Positions 24,834-35,000 of a stretch of 64,000 bases of DNA are shown here, one piece after another; the first letter of the stretch is position 1; every line of letters begins with the position of its first letter. Made by a program: the position numbers and the translations under genes. The stretch is from assembly GCA_949130485.1 (NCBI GenBank), contig OX422192.1, positions 3,356,085 through 3,420,084 on the forward strand, read 5' to 3'. The notes under the pieces were generated by a model that did not search any database, was not told where the DNA came from, and worked only from the letters and a program-made list of their open reading frames with translations. The stretch comes from Agelas oroides. Its lineage: Eukaryota; Porifera; Demospongiae; Agelasida; Agelasidae.

Positions 24834-27800
24834 CTAGTACTTCTTCTTCATCTTTTCTCGTTCTTGACTACATTTTGGACAGTACCTAGATGCAAAATAT
24901 AAAGAAAGGTAGCAGATTTTCCATGAAAATGTCCCGTTACAGTGTAGAAAACTGCAAAATGACGTGTAAACGCTTTCTAACGCCACCGCCTGGTGGGATT
25001 GTGCGACTTTGTATAGGACAGCATCAAATATCAGCTTCCTCTGAACCAACCTTCAGCTGGTGCAGAGCCTATCACTGAAGGACAGTGCTGGGATTGAGAT
25101 CACAAGCTGAAAGTTTGATGATGCAAATTGGCATCACTGATTAGCTCTTTAACCACGCAGGCTATTTACTGGAAGTCTTTTTTAGGCTATGGATACCTTT
25201 TCTGGGTCGCATTTCCACTTCTGCTTGGAGCTAGCACTGGAAATTTGAGCCAAAGCTTCTTTGACTCATTCTCTGTGGGGTCATGACCTTGACCACACCC
25301 ACTCATTAGCAAGCTTCAACGGTCAGGCTCTCTGACCAGCAAACGCTCTTCCCAACTGAAAACTGCCTACAGTACCACAAATAGCACCCCTACAAGGGGA
25401 GAGGGGTGGTTTCTATGCCCATTTGTGCTACAAGGTGAGAAATGGTTTAGCCGGTGCCAACCAAGGCCATTCTATAGCCAGTCAAGGCAGCAGCCATGTG
25501 TACGGCACCACGTGTTGAAACCTGCCCACCTCCCGCCTTTTTTGCTAGCACAAAACCTATCTTCAAAATGAATTGCGCCAACTAATAACATGTGGCCAAA
25601 TTTTGACGACGCCTTTTCGGTGGTTAAATGGTTAATTACATGTACCTTTAGCTAAAGGTATAAAGGTGAACATCTTGGGAAGCAGTTCCTATTAAACAGG
25701 GTTGTAAAATATCATCACCTACCATTTTCCCTTTGGCTTGCAAGAGAGACCAACACACTGAAAGTGGAACCATTCTATCGGACACTGCGAGAGATAGGGA
25801 GGAGTAAACAACACAGTCATGATGTGAGAGATAGGATGATCATGTGTACATACATGTACACTGTACATGTTTATAGCAAGCAGCATATGAGTGCTGCTCA
25901 TAAGCTGCATGGTCATTACTGGCTAAAGCAACCCAGACCAGAACCTGGGATAAATTTTTTTCAATAATATTATGTTTTAAGAACTGTACGCTTGTCATTT
26001 TGTACTAGGTTAATTTGTCATGTGTAAGTCATACTACAGGAGCCCTAACCAACTCTATTAGCTAGCTAGCCATGCAGTGTCATAGGTCCAGCTTTGGACC
26101 AGTTGCTTTTTCTGCAGGGGACATTAACGTTTTGACTGACTGACTATAGTAACAATTGCACATGTATAGTAAGTGTATGTATATCAGTAACTGCTACTAG
26201 CACTTACATCAACGTTGTCACAACCAATCATTTCACCAAAAGACACCTGTAAATACAGATTAATGCATGAACAGTACCACTCCAATAATCAATAAACCAC
26301 GTTTCCCTGTAAAGTCACACAATGCGTTTCAGCCAATACCAGGTATCATCAGTTGTGCTGGGATGACTGAGAGATCAGGACTGCCATCTCATGCAAGAAA
26401 AACAGTCAAATAATTGGTCTTATCCATAAAAGGGGATAGTGGCATCTTGAAAGCAGCATTTTTGAATAGCTACCTTTTCGTTTATGAAAATGGTTACTAA
26501 GAGTGATTGTAATGGGGTTGGAGGTCTCACCTGGTGACAGAGGCAGTAGGTGGGTTCATTTGGGTCCACAGGCATGTCCAGTACATCACTGGTCCCAGGA
26601 GGGCCCAGTGACATTGTTTTTGGAGTGCCCAGGCCTGAGGGGCTGCATCAAGTGAGACAGGAGGGAGGGGGAGGAGGGGGGAGAGACACAGTAACTACAT
26701 ACATGTAAGTGTATAGAAACTAGTTACTCTTTCCATGAGGGTATGAACCTATACAGTGGAACCTCTATAATGCGGACACCTTTGGTGCCATGTCCTGAGT
26801 AAAGAGGTGTCCCTACTTCGGAGGCTTCCGGTATATTTCCGGTAGGCGTGGCAATGCGTACTCGTGCTGCTGAGCGCTATGAAGGCGCGTTCCAGAGCTC
26901 TCCCTCGCTGTATGATGGCAAGAAAGGATAACCAGAGGCTAGAACTATGCATAACAGTGTTAGTATTATGTCCAGTTGGTGAATTAATCGGCAGTGCCGG
27001 ACAATCTTGTGCGAGAGGCCTGTCAGCGTCCGCATTATCGAGTGAATTTTGTACAGTCCAGGTACTAGCGGGACTGCAAAATCTGTCCGCTTTACGGAAT
27101 AGCGAGGTGTCCGCATTTCGGAGAGCTGTAAAGTATTGTGTGTAATGCAAAATCAACCCGGACCGCAACATTTTGTCCTGTATAATGAGGTGTCCGCTAT
27201 AGAGAATGTCCGTTAAGGGAGTTCTACCTGTATATACCATAGATCTGGAAATTTTCGTGTTTTAAATTTTCGTGTAAAAATATTTTTGTGGTCTAGGATA
27301 CCCACGAAAATTTTTTGACGATCCTACGTTCCCAGGTTTGGTGATCTGGAACAAGACTACGCACGCCGAGAAAACATGGAGTACGAACAGTTTGCTGCGT
27401 TCGTGGCTGCCACACAGCTGTTGGCGAACTACTCACGTGGGAAAGAGAACTGAAGAATGCTGTAGGCACGTACTGTGGTAGTAAAGACAGACGGTTTATC
27501 GGACACTGAGCGGAAAGTTGTAACGTGTTTGCCATGAGTCACCTGTGGGTATCGAAGAAGAGGCCGTCTCGCGCGAAATAACTAGCTAGCTGTGCTGTGA
27601 ATCGTGTGTACAAAAATGTGTTGACTGTAATAATTATCCGTTGTAAAATATATTTTGTGTTTTTTATTGTCGTGGTATATGCAAACCACGAAAATATTTT
27701 TACAACGAAAATTTCCAGATCTACGGTACATTACAACATACATGTATGTACAATGTAGCTACTCTCGCAAGCCACACCCTTCCCAGACAGAGGAAGGGTC

Positions 27801-30800
27801 TGGTCATGCTGCAACTGACAAGTTGTCTCCAAGAAAGATTGTCACAACGGCAGAAAGTTGCGGTGACTGATAAAATCCATACTCTTTTTAGATTGGATCA
27901 ATTATCGTGGAATAGCAATTATGTCATAACGTGTTTAGCAGATGTCAGCATCATATTACATGTACATGTATCTAACCACACTGTTTGATAATTATGTCCC
28001 TTGGCAACAACTCGTCAGCTGCAGCATGACCAAACCTTTCTCACTCTATGAAGGGTGTGGCTTGTGAGACACTTACATGTAGCTTAAAGTACATGTAACT
28101 TGTAGGACCAACGCTGCTCTTAGCCATACTTACCCAGGCTCATCTCCAGACATTGATGCTCGCTTCTTCCTCCTGGTTCCACTAGCACCCGAGTCTATGA
28201 TACTACGCTTCCGAGTCCCTGCAATTACAATATCAGGTGTAGATGCACACTAATGCATAGCCTCGTACCCAGGCAGTGCACAAAAGAAGTTTTTCCATTT
28301 TTTGTGCACGCAGCCTGGTATGAGGCTAACTAATGAATAACTACACACCACTCAATGCAGACACTCAGCAGCAATGTACAGTTGCTTCATCTCAACTTCA
28401 TTCCCAAGATAACAAGAGAGCCTGGGAATCATCCCCATCTCCATTCTCCATACTACCACATGCTCTACACCAGTAACAATATGCAAACAGTAACAGTATA
28501 TATTTACACATGAACCTAGTGTGAAAACACTTCAGTGAAGTTTTTGACGTAAACTTTTGTGGGCATAAATGGAAAGACCTATCGACCTTCAACACTGCAA
28601 CGAAAGAAGTGCTCTCCTGAGAGGGACAATACACATGCAACTTAATCTACTGTACATGTATTTGTGACAAATATCGAAGCAGCTGTACTATAGCCTTGCT
28701 CCCAGGCTCTCCCCTGCACCACAACGAACAATAAAGACAGAGGGGGTTAGGGTTGGTAGGGGAGAGCCTGGGAACAAGGCTAGCAGTACCGACCAATTGA
28801 CTGACTGACTTGGCTAACAGATTGACTGGCAGATTGACTGTCTAATTGTCTGACTCACGTGATTGTGCGGGTGATTGCAGGTCCACAGGAGATGTTACTG
28901 AGAGTCTTCGTGCTCCGGGATCCTTCATCTGCAGCTCTTGCTCAAAGCGGGAGAGATCCCCATCCAGACGACGAATATGCTTGTCAACCTGACAGAAGAA
29001 ACCAACCATGACACAATAAAACAAGCAATTTTAAATTTTAACTACGCAATCCTATTCATGATCAAGTGTTAACTGTTAAATTAGTCTTATTCCTTCAGTT
29101 AGATGCCCAGCATCATGCTGAGGGTCTAGTCTCGTACCCAGGCTCCTCCCCATGCAGGAAAACTTTTTTCTGCATGGGGAGGAGCCTGGGTACGAGGCTA
29201 CTGACTGTCTGGGAATGAGACTAGTGTTTAGCCCACTCACCATTTCATACATCTGCATTGCAATCTGGACCTTGTCATCACTGTACTCCATGGCCTTCTT
29301 GAAGAGCTCCTGGATCTTGTTCAGTCGCTGCTTTCTCTCCTCCTTGTTCAGATCTCTCACCTGATCACGATACTCATGAGAACTCGTCTCTACCTCACTA
29401 CGGAGGTCTGGAAGAAAGAGATATTTCCAATGGATTGTGGGGGACCAAACAGACTGAAGTTCAAACATAGACACCACACTTCAACCATGCTATAGTCAGA
29501 ACAAGCCTTGTGTATCACATGACTTGTAGGTCACTGATTGCATTCCTGAGCCAACTACCGTCATTATTCGAATAGAACGGTAGATCCAATCTAGCAGAAG
29601 AAATTCAATTTTTGCAATTTTTGTTAATCCAATTATGCGGACAGTAGCTGCACTAATTATTTTCGAGTGAATCCAATTTAGCGGAAGAGCCGGCTAGCTT
29701 GTAGCAGTAAACACCACGAAGCATTCTTCAAAACAGCGAAGTCACGGATAGAATGAGTCTGTTTAGTGCACAACAACACTTCTGAAGTCACTGCAGAGGC
29801 GTTGTAGTCAGCACCCAGACCTGGGAAAGCCTATGGTAATTTAGTACTGCAAGCAACACTATACCTGGGGCGAAGAAGCCTCGTGCATGGCTAGTGCTTT
29901 TCTTGGAAAATGTGCTCCATTATAGTGGTAGATCTAATCCAGCAGAAGAAATTAGGTTCCTGGAAATCTAATCTAGCGGAAGCCAGATTTGAAATTATTT
30001 AATTTCCTACCGTTCTATTCCAATAATGACGGTAAGCACGCTAGGCTAGCTGTCCTAGTCTCGTTACCAGACTCTCGTGTGTGTGTACAGTACTGGAACG
30101 AGACTATAGCTGTCCATGCTCATTGATTTTCACTCAGGGGTCAGGCTTGCTGGTATCAGCTTCTATTTATCGTGAGAGTTCTCTTTGCAAGCAACTCTAC
30201 AAATAGCCGTTTGTGCACATGACCTTGTCCAACCTTCTACGTATGATGCTATAATACGGAAAGCACATACACTGGATCTATAGACCATTGAGTACTGATG
30301 GCTACACTCTAATTGTAGCTTTATGACATCATCTTCAGGGACAACTTCGAGTGAATATAGTACAACACAACTCAATAAACTGTGTGGATGCCGGAACGTG
30401 GTGCTATACATTGGCTATTGATCTGACAAACAATGATCTTCTCCAAGGGTTTCTGGTCTGGATCATTTCTTTGACTTCTTACCTTCAGCTCGTTGATCGA
30501 GGTCTCTCATTAATGTGAAGTTTCTCTGTAATTCCTGGGGCAGGGTCTCTATGCCTGTAAATACAGTACATATACACATCAACTCGGTACCACAAGATCA
30601 AGTAGGGTATCTGACTCCCTAACACACTTGTATTGCTGGACAGCTTAGTCATTGCAACATAGTAGGTGTTACTGTTAGGCAGCTGGATTGTGTATTAACG
30701 TAAGCAAGAGTGCATAAGAATGGCGGCTAGAGGAAGAGCGTGTAACTACGTAAAATTCCAAACCGGTCAGAATTATTGAACCGTACTAAAAATAGTAACA

Positions 30801-31915
30801 TGTACTGCGCAGCTGTGCGTAGACATAAAGCCGTTGTTGCTAAGCACGTGCCGGGTGTTCTATTTTTAGTAACAGTTCAATAATTTTGACCAGACTACGG
30901 GCTTCTATTGGAGTTACACACTCTTACTCTAGCCACCCGTTCTTATGCGCTCTTGATGTAAGGGATAGGGGAGTTGAACAGGAAGGGCCATGGTTAATTG
31001 TTCCTTGCATTTGGATATTGTACACAATCCCTCCAGGGGTTTGGTACCATTTTTCCTACTCCCATTTTGCCTACTAAAAATCAAAATCTGCCATTTCGCC
31101 TACTCAACTAAAAACAGTAAAGCAAAGAGCCTCTTTTTAATTACTACAACATTTCATGGTGGTTGGGAACCAGTTACAAGCTGAGCAATCAAAACTTGTG
31201 TGTGTGCCTGTTCCTGTTTAAACATTTCAATCAGTTCATATACATGTACATTGGGATGAGCTTTTCTGACAACTCATATTGCCCACCAACCATGTTCCTT
31301 CAAAGTATGTTACAAAAACTCATCAACTCTGGGCAGATTAGGAGCTGTAACCTTGGCTGCTTCCATGCTAGTTGTACAAATCGAAGAGGCACAAAAGCTA
31401 GTGCAACTATCTGGTGTATGAAATGAATAAAAGAAGGCCAAGTGTGGATATCCTCCGATTTAGGGCTTGAGAAAAAGCACCCCTTCACCTCTGTTGTAGA
31501 AAAAACAATCTCAGATGCTTCTCTTAGTGTCAAAAAAACTATTTTTGGCTGAGTAGGCGAGATGGCACAATTTGATTTTTAGTAGGCAAATGGGAACAGG
31601 CGAGATGGCACTAACCCCTCCAGGCTCCCACAAGAAACCAACTTTCACATCATTCCATGGGAGTTAGAGAATAATGCCAAATCATACACCGTCACCATGT
31701 CCGTCACAAACCATGCTCCAAGGCTTTGAAAGTGACTACAGTGTTCATATCAAACTTGGATCACACCCCCCTGAATCAAGTTGGGAGTCCATAACCAATC
31801 AAAATCGTTATAAAAATGAAATATTCCATGAATAAAGATTTTAACTACTTACTATTTTCTACTACAGAAGCAACTCACTTTCCAGAAAGTTTTCCAGGTA
31901 CAAAGCTGACGCCAT
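24834..31915 (-). CDS. ING5: ING4/ING5-type inhibitor of growth protein
   Basis: Nine exons on the minus strand: 31915-31879, 30554-30483, 29407-29241, 28988-28859, 28218-28134, 26642-26531, 26246-26208, 25784-25723, 24885-24834, giving 251 residues (human ING4/5 are of similar length). It starts [18 protein letters not shown], the N-terminal ING dimerisation helix region, and continues through [26 protein letters not shown] basic, Ser-rich linker (RTRKR, RRKKR) is a likely nuclear signal. The C-terminus is a C4HC3 PHD finger with ligands C197, C199, C210, C215, H221, C224, C237, C240. The family binds H3K4me3 as part of histone acetyltransferase complexes in the nucleus. Exon 7 is only 39 bases. 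The symbol marks the ING4/5 group; the two vertebrate paralogues cannot be told apart here. The gene faces away from the NET1-like gene across a 132-bp gap. Confidence 0.93.
25150..25634. mobile_element. MITE, second copy of the 17928-18620 family
   Basis: The ends CTTTAACCAC and GGTGGTTAAATGG plus the shared interior (AGCAAACGCTCTTCCCA, TTTGCTAGCACAAAACC), mostly in the opposite sense to the first copy. Last intron of the ING gene. Confidence 0.6.
26314..26367 (-). ncRNA. Degenerate hammerhead ribozyme motif in ING intron
   Basis: On the minus strand CACAACTGATGATACCTGGT leads to a pairing GGCTGAAAC. CUGAUGA and GAAA are both kept, but the stretch that should contain the cleavage site is shortened, so activity is doubtful. 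The flanks match those of the 32.5 kb copy. Confidence 0.5.
26754..27230. mobile_element. Pogo/Tigger-like MITE, opposite orientation to 24183-24586
   Basis: Starts CAGTGGAACCTCTATAATGC and ends AAGGGAGTTCTACCTG, next to TA. Interior shared with 24183-24586 in reverse. No transposase frame. It lies in an ING intron, immediately before another MITE. Confidence 0.65.
27235..27728. mobile_element. ~490-bp MITE with AGATCTGGAAATTTTCG ends
   Basis: Inverted ends TACCATAGATCTGGAAATTT and AAATTTCCAGATCTACGGTA, flanked by TA. ING intron. Confidence 0.7.
28258..28328. repeat. Short palindrome, TAGCCTCG type
   Basis: TAGCCTCGTACCCAGGC pairs with GCCTGGTATGAGGCTA, and an inner GTGCACAAA pairs with TTTGTGCAC. 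ING intron. Confidence 0.75.
28691..28782. repeat. Short palindrome, TAGCCTTG type
   Basis: TAGCCTTGCTCCCAGGCTCT pairs with AGAGCCTGGGAACAAGGCTA around a loop of about 50 bases. ING intron. Confidence 0.75.
29127..29200. repeat. Short palindrome, TAGTCTCG type
   Basis: Arms of about 33 bases (TAGTCTCGTACCCAGGCTCC...) are almost perfectly complementary around a short loop. ING intron. Confidence 0.8.
29556..30034. mobile_element. ~480-bp MITE with TACCGTCATTATTC ends
   Basis: Inverted ends TACCGTCATTATTCGAATAG and its near complement (CTATTCCAATAATGACGGTA), flanked by TA-like bases. Internal words (ATCCAATCTAGCAGAAGAA) recur near both ends. ING intron. Confidence 0.7.
30056..30106. repeat. 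Short palindrome, TAGTCTCG type
   Basis: TAGTCTCGTTACCAG pairs with CTGGAACGAGACTA. Confidence 0.7.
30705..30955. mobile_element. MITE, CATAAGAACGGGCGG family (full length)
   Basis: About 250 bases with inverted ends CAAGAGTGCATAAGAATGGC and TTCTTATGCGCTCTTG. The inner half is also largely self-complementary (AGAATTATTGAACCGTAC...GTAACAGTTCAATAATTTTG). First intron of ING. Confidence 0.75.
31030..31625. mobile_element. ~600-bp foldback element in ING intron 1
   Basis: Inverted ends with TTTTGCCTACTAAAAATCAA on the left and TTTGATTTTTAGTAGGCAAA on the right. The outermost CCTCCAGGGGTT pairs with AACCCCTCCAGG. No domain in its open frames. Confidence 0.65.
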
Positions 31916-32047
31916 TTTTTCACAAGTTTGCCATAATCGTACAAAAGGGGTTAATACGAAATTTTCAAATAATTGACGCATGCGCACTCGATCAAAACAA
32001 CGGTGCGCGAAAAATTCAAAAGCTGGTCGGTTGTCCGAAAAGTGAAA
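31916..32047. promoter_or_regulatory. Shared divergent promoter of ING4/5 and NET1-like genes
   Basis: Only 132 bases separate the two start codons. The stretch contains CGCATGCGCA near 31977-31986, matching 10 of 12 positions of the NRF-1 consensus, and a second GC-rich GGTGCGCGA near 32002. No TATA box was seen. Transcription starts and 5' leaders must lie within or overlap this gap, unless upstream non-coding exons exist. Confidence 0.6.
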
Positions 32048-35000
32048 ATGGACTCTCCTTCCCTGCCGATTGACGTGCGGGACATCAACGTGTGTCTCCT
32101 GTCCGCCAAAAAGAAGAAAACCGCCTCTCCTTCCCTCAGAACTCTAGATCAGATGAGCCTATGGTGAGTTGTAAACATCAGGCCATGTCAGGCTGGGTAG
32201 TCAAACAGGCAGGTCTGATCTTGTAGGGTGGCTATAGATTTACACCCCTGATATGTCTGTAACCGGGCCTTCTCTATGAAGCCATCGTATCTCATGATTT
32301 GTTATAACACTGTGAATGTGTGAAAATCTGGCTCCTTCATGATCTAGCCGGGGGAGGTATGCTGCGGTCAGATATAGGAGGTTGGTGAGAGGTGGTCGGC
32401 TCAGTGAAGTTGGTTAGGGCTGTAGCAAATGTATGTGCCTCGACCATTTTCATTTGGGATTTGTGAGATGATATGTACATGAACAATCAACGAACCACAT
32501 CTCCCTTATAAAACAGGCCTAGATGTTATGCAAAGTCACCCACTGCGCAGGATGCGTTTCGGCCAATACCAGGCCTCATCAGCTGCGCTGGGGTGACCGG
32601 GAGATGGGGACTGCTATCTCATGCACAGAATGCAGTCAGGTGGCTGGCCTTATTCAAAAGTCGGTAGAGACTCCTCGAAAGCACCGTCTCTTCGTGCAGC
32701 TGTCTTTCGTTCGAAGATCTTACGTAGCAATTGATCACGTGTTATCGACACGTGCGTGCACGCGCGCGCATACAGAGGCACTGGAGGTACCGGAAGTATT
32801 GTTAATAAGGCACAAGGCAAACAGTGCGTGTTTAAAGGCTGTGTGTGCATAAATGTGCCAAGCCAAGTAAACTGCATGTTCAGGCTGCGTTAAACAGTAG
32901 CTATGGCAATGCATTCAGTAATAATGTTTTTCAGGCACCTCCCGTACTTCTGTAAAGTCCTGGGGTAGCGATGCACAAAGGTCTTGTAGGTGCTACAGAG
33001 TTTTTGGTATACGTATCCCTGTCTAAGTAATCTGGTTGTGAGTAGTTTAGATCTGTAAACAAAATCTTGGTAATTACAACATATCCTCAAATATCGAACT
33101 AACTGTGAAATTACTACTCCGTATGCTGGTTTTGAGGGTATGTTGCTATCCATGTGTGGAAAATTGACTATTGAAAAGTTGAAGGCATCCCTCTTATCAT
33201 ACAAGTCTGTGCAAAACTTACCATTCAGGACATTAATGTTAAGATCCAGGTAGGAACAGCTGTCATGGCTCTCTGTAGTTTTCTTAAGCTCTAATTCTGG
33301 GGGGTAAATTTGGCCTATGCATGCTTGAAAATCAGGGTTGTTAAGTGTAAGCAAGTCATCAATATATCTGCAAGTATTACTAAATTTAGCTGCTACAGAG
33401 AGGTCAGTCCGGATTAGGGATTTCATAAACTCAAATTCATAGGAGAAAAGAAATAGATCCGCAACTAATGGAGCACAATCAGTACCCATAGGGATGCCAA
33501 TTGTTTGTTGGTAGACAGCTGATCCTATCTGGATGTATATGTTATCTATCAAGAAATTGAACATCTCAACTAACTGGTTCACCATTAAGTTACGGGTATT
33601 AGCTACAGGTCTGGAAGTCCAGTAAGCATAATCTTTTCCTAAGGCCATGTGGGAGGCATCTCTAGTATTGTATGCATTTCTAATTAACTCTTCCATACGT
33701 GTTTTGAGCTGACTATGGGGGATGTTAGTATAGAGTGTACTGAAATCAAAGCTATCCAATGCTCTTGCGTGTCTCAACTTTTCTAGGGTGTTAGTCACTT
33801 CAGTGGAGTTGTTAATGACCCAAAAGCAGTTTACCCCGGTTCTTCTTTCTATACCTTTGCAATATTCCTTGTAATGTTTGAGTATCAGCTGGAGACAGTG
33901 GGTAAGCAGCTTAGATAAAGGTTTGGTTGTGCAGGAGGCAGAAGCTGCTATAAAGCGATGTCCATAGGGATTTTTGTGTGGTTTTGTTGATTATGTACTG
34001 TACTGAGGGGCTTGAGCAAATACTCTTTGCAATATACATGTACATGTAGTCAGGATCTCGGACCCATGTCACCTGGTCTTGGGTCCTGACTACTCCAATT
34101 GGTCAGTGGTTTCTTTATGGTCAGTTATGGGAATGCAGGTTAGGGCAGGGGCCAGTTTATGAACCCCGTAAGTTTGATGCAGTCAGTGAGATTCATTATC
34201 TGTATTTGTATGTACACTCAATTTTGTGGTTTATTAACTTAAAGTGATTTTTCAAATGTAGAAATTGTTGGATACTGTACTACTATGTAACATTTGCTTT
34301 GACATCTGCTTTTCTCCTCGCAGCAATTTTCCTTCCAGCGTTTCAGTTACCGAAGACCTTTCCTCCATTGTCCAGGTAAAAAAAAAACAGACGATGCTTG
34401 GTTGAATTTTTACCAGTGATTGGAAACAAGATTTATTTAATCCAACATTTTAATTACAGTACACTTGGCATGTTGGTTTTGATGCTAGACTAAGTACATA
34501 CTTCAGAAAGCAAAACTTTCAAGAAGGGGCTGAGTGTGGGTCAGAACAACTTAATAACACAACATGCGATATAATTTGAGATACACGTACAAGGGTTGTT
34601 ATATAGTTTTACAGATGAACTCCATAGGGACACATACAAGTGAATACACTAAAATACAGTGCTTGTGTGCATGTACATGTACTTGTGATTAAATTCTTGA
34701 TGAATCAGTACAGTCCATAGTTATAGAATATGCCAATAATAGTGTAGTGTTAACACTGATACAGTGTATGGTAATTATACACACCCTAGTAGCAGTATCT
34801 GTCATGTTATGTGGGATTTGGAATTCTACAACGTTTTCTGCAGCATTTCATTCCACATTTACAGTATCCTTCCCTGATGCCAACACAAGTAGTATTGTGA
34901 CGAGCATGGCATGTTTTTATGCACTGGTAACAGCATTTTGCACGAGGATCTTTGAAGCAGTCGTTGCAATGATAGAATGGCTGTTTAACTTTCCAGTTGA

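Larger units (their letters stand above)
32490..33990 (-). mobile_element. 5'-truncated Penelope-like retroelement, antisense in NET1-like intron 1
   Basis: The unit consists of a reverse transcriptase frame (32890-33990) followed on the same strand by a hammerhead motif (32535-32598) and a tail containing GGTTCGTTGATTGTTC. Tails of this kind recur at 39702-39922 and 54570-54600 and, shorter, in the kinase introns. Hammerheads are known in terminal repeats of Penelope-like elements, which is the main reason for this assignment. No GIY-YIG endonuclease is visible. Confidence 0.65.
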
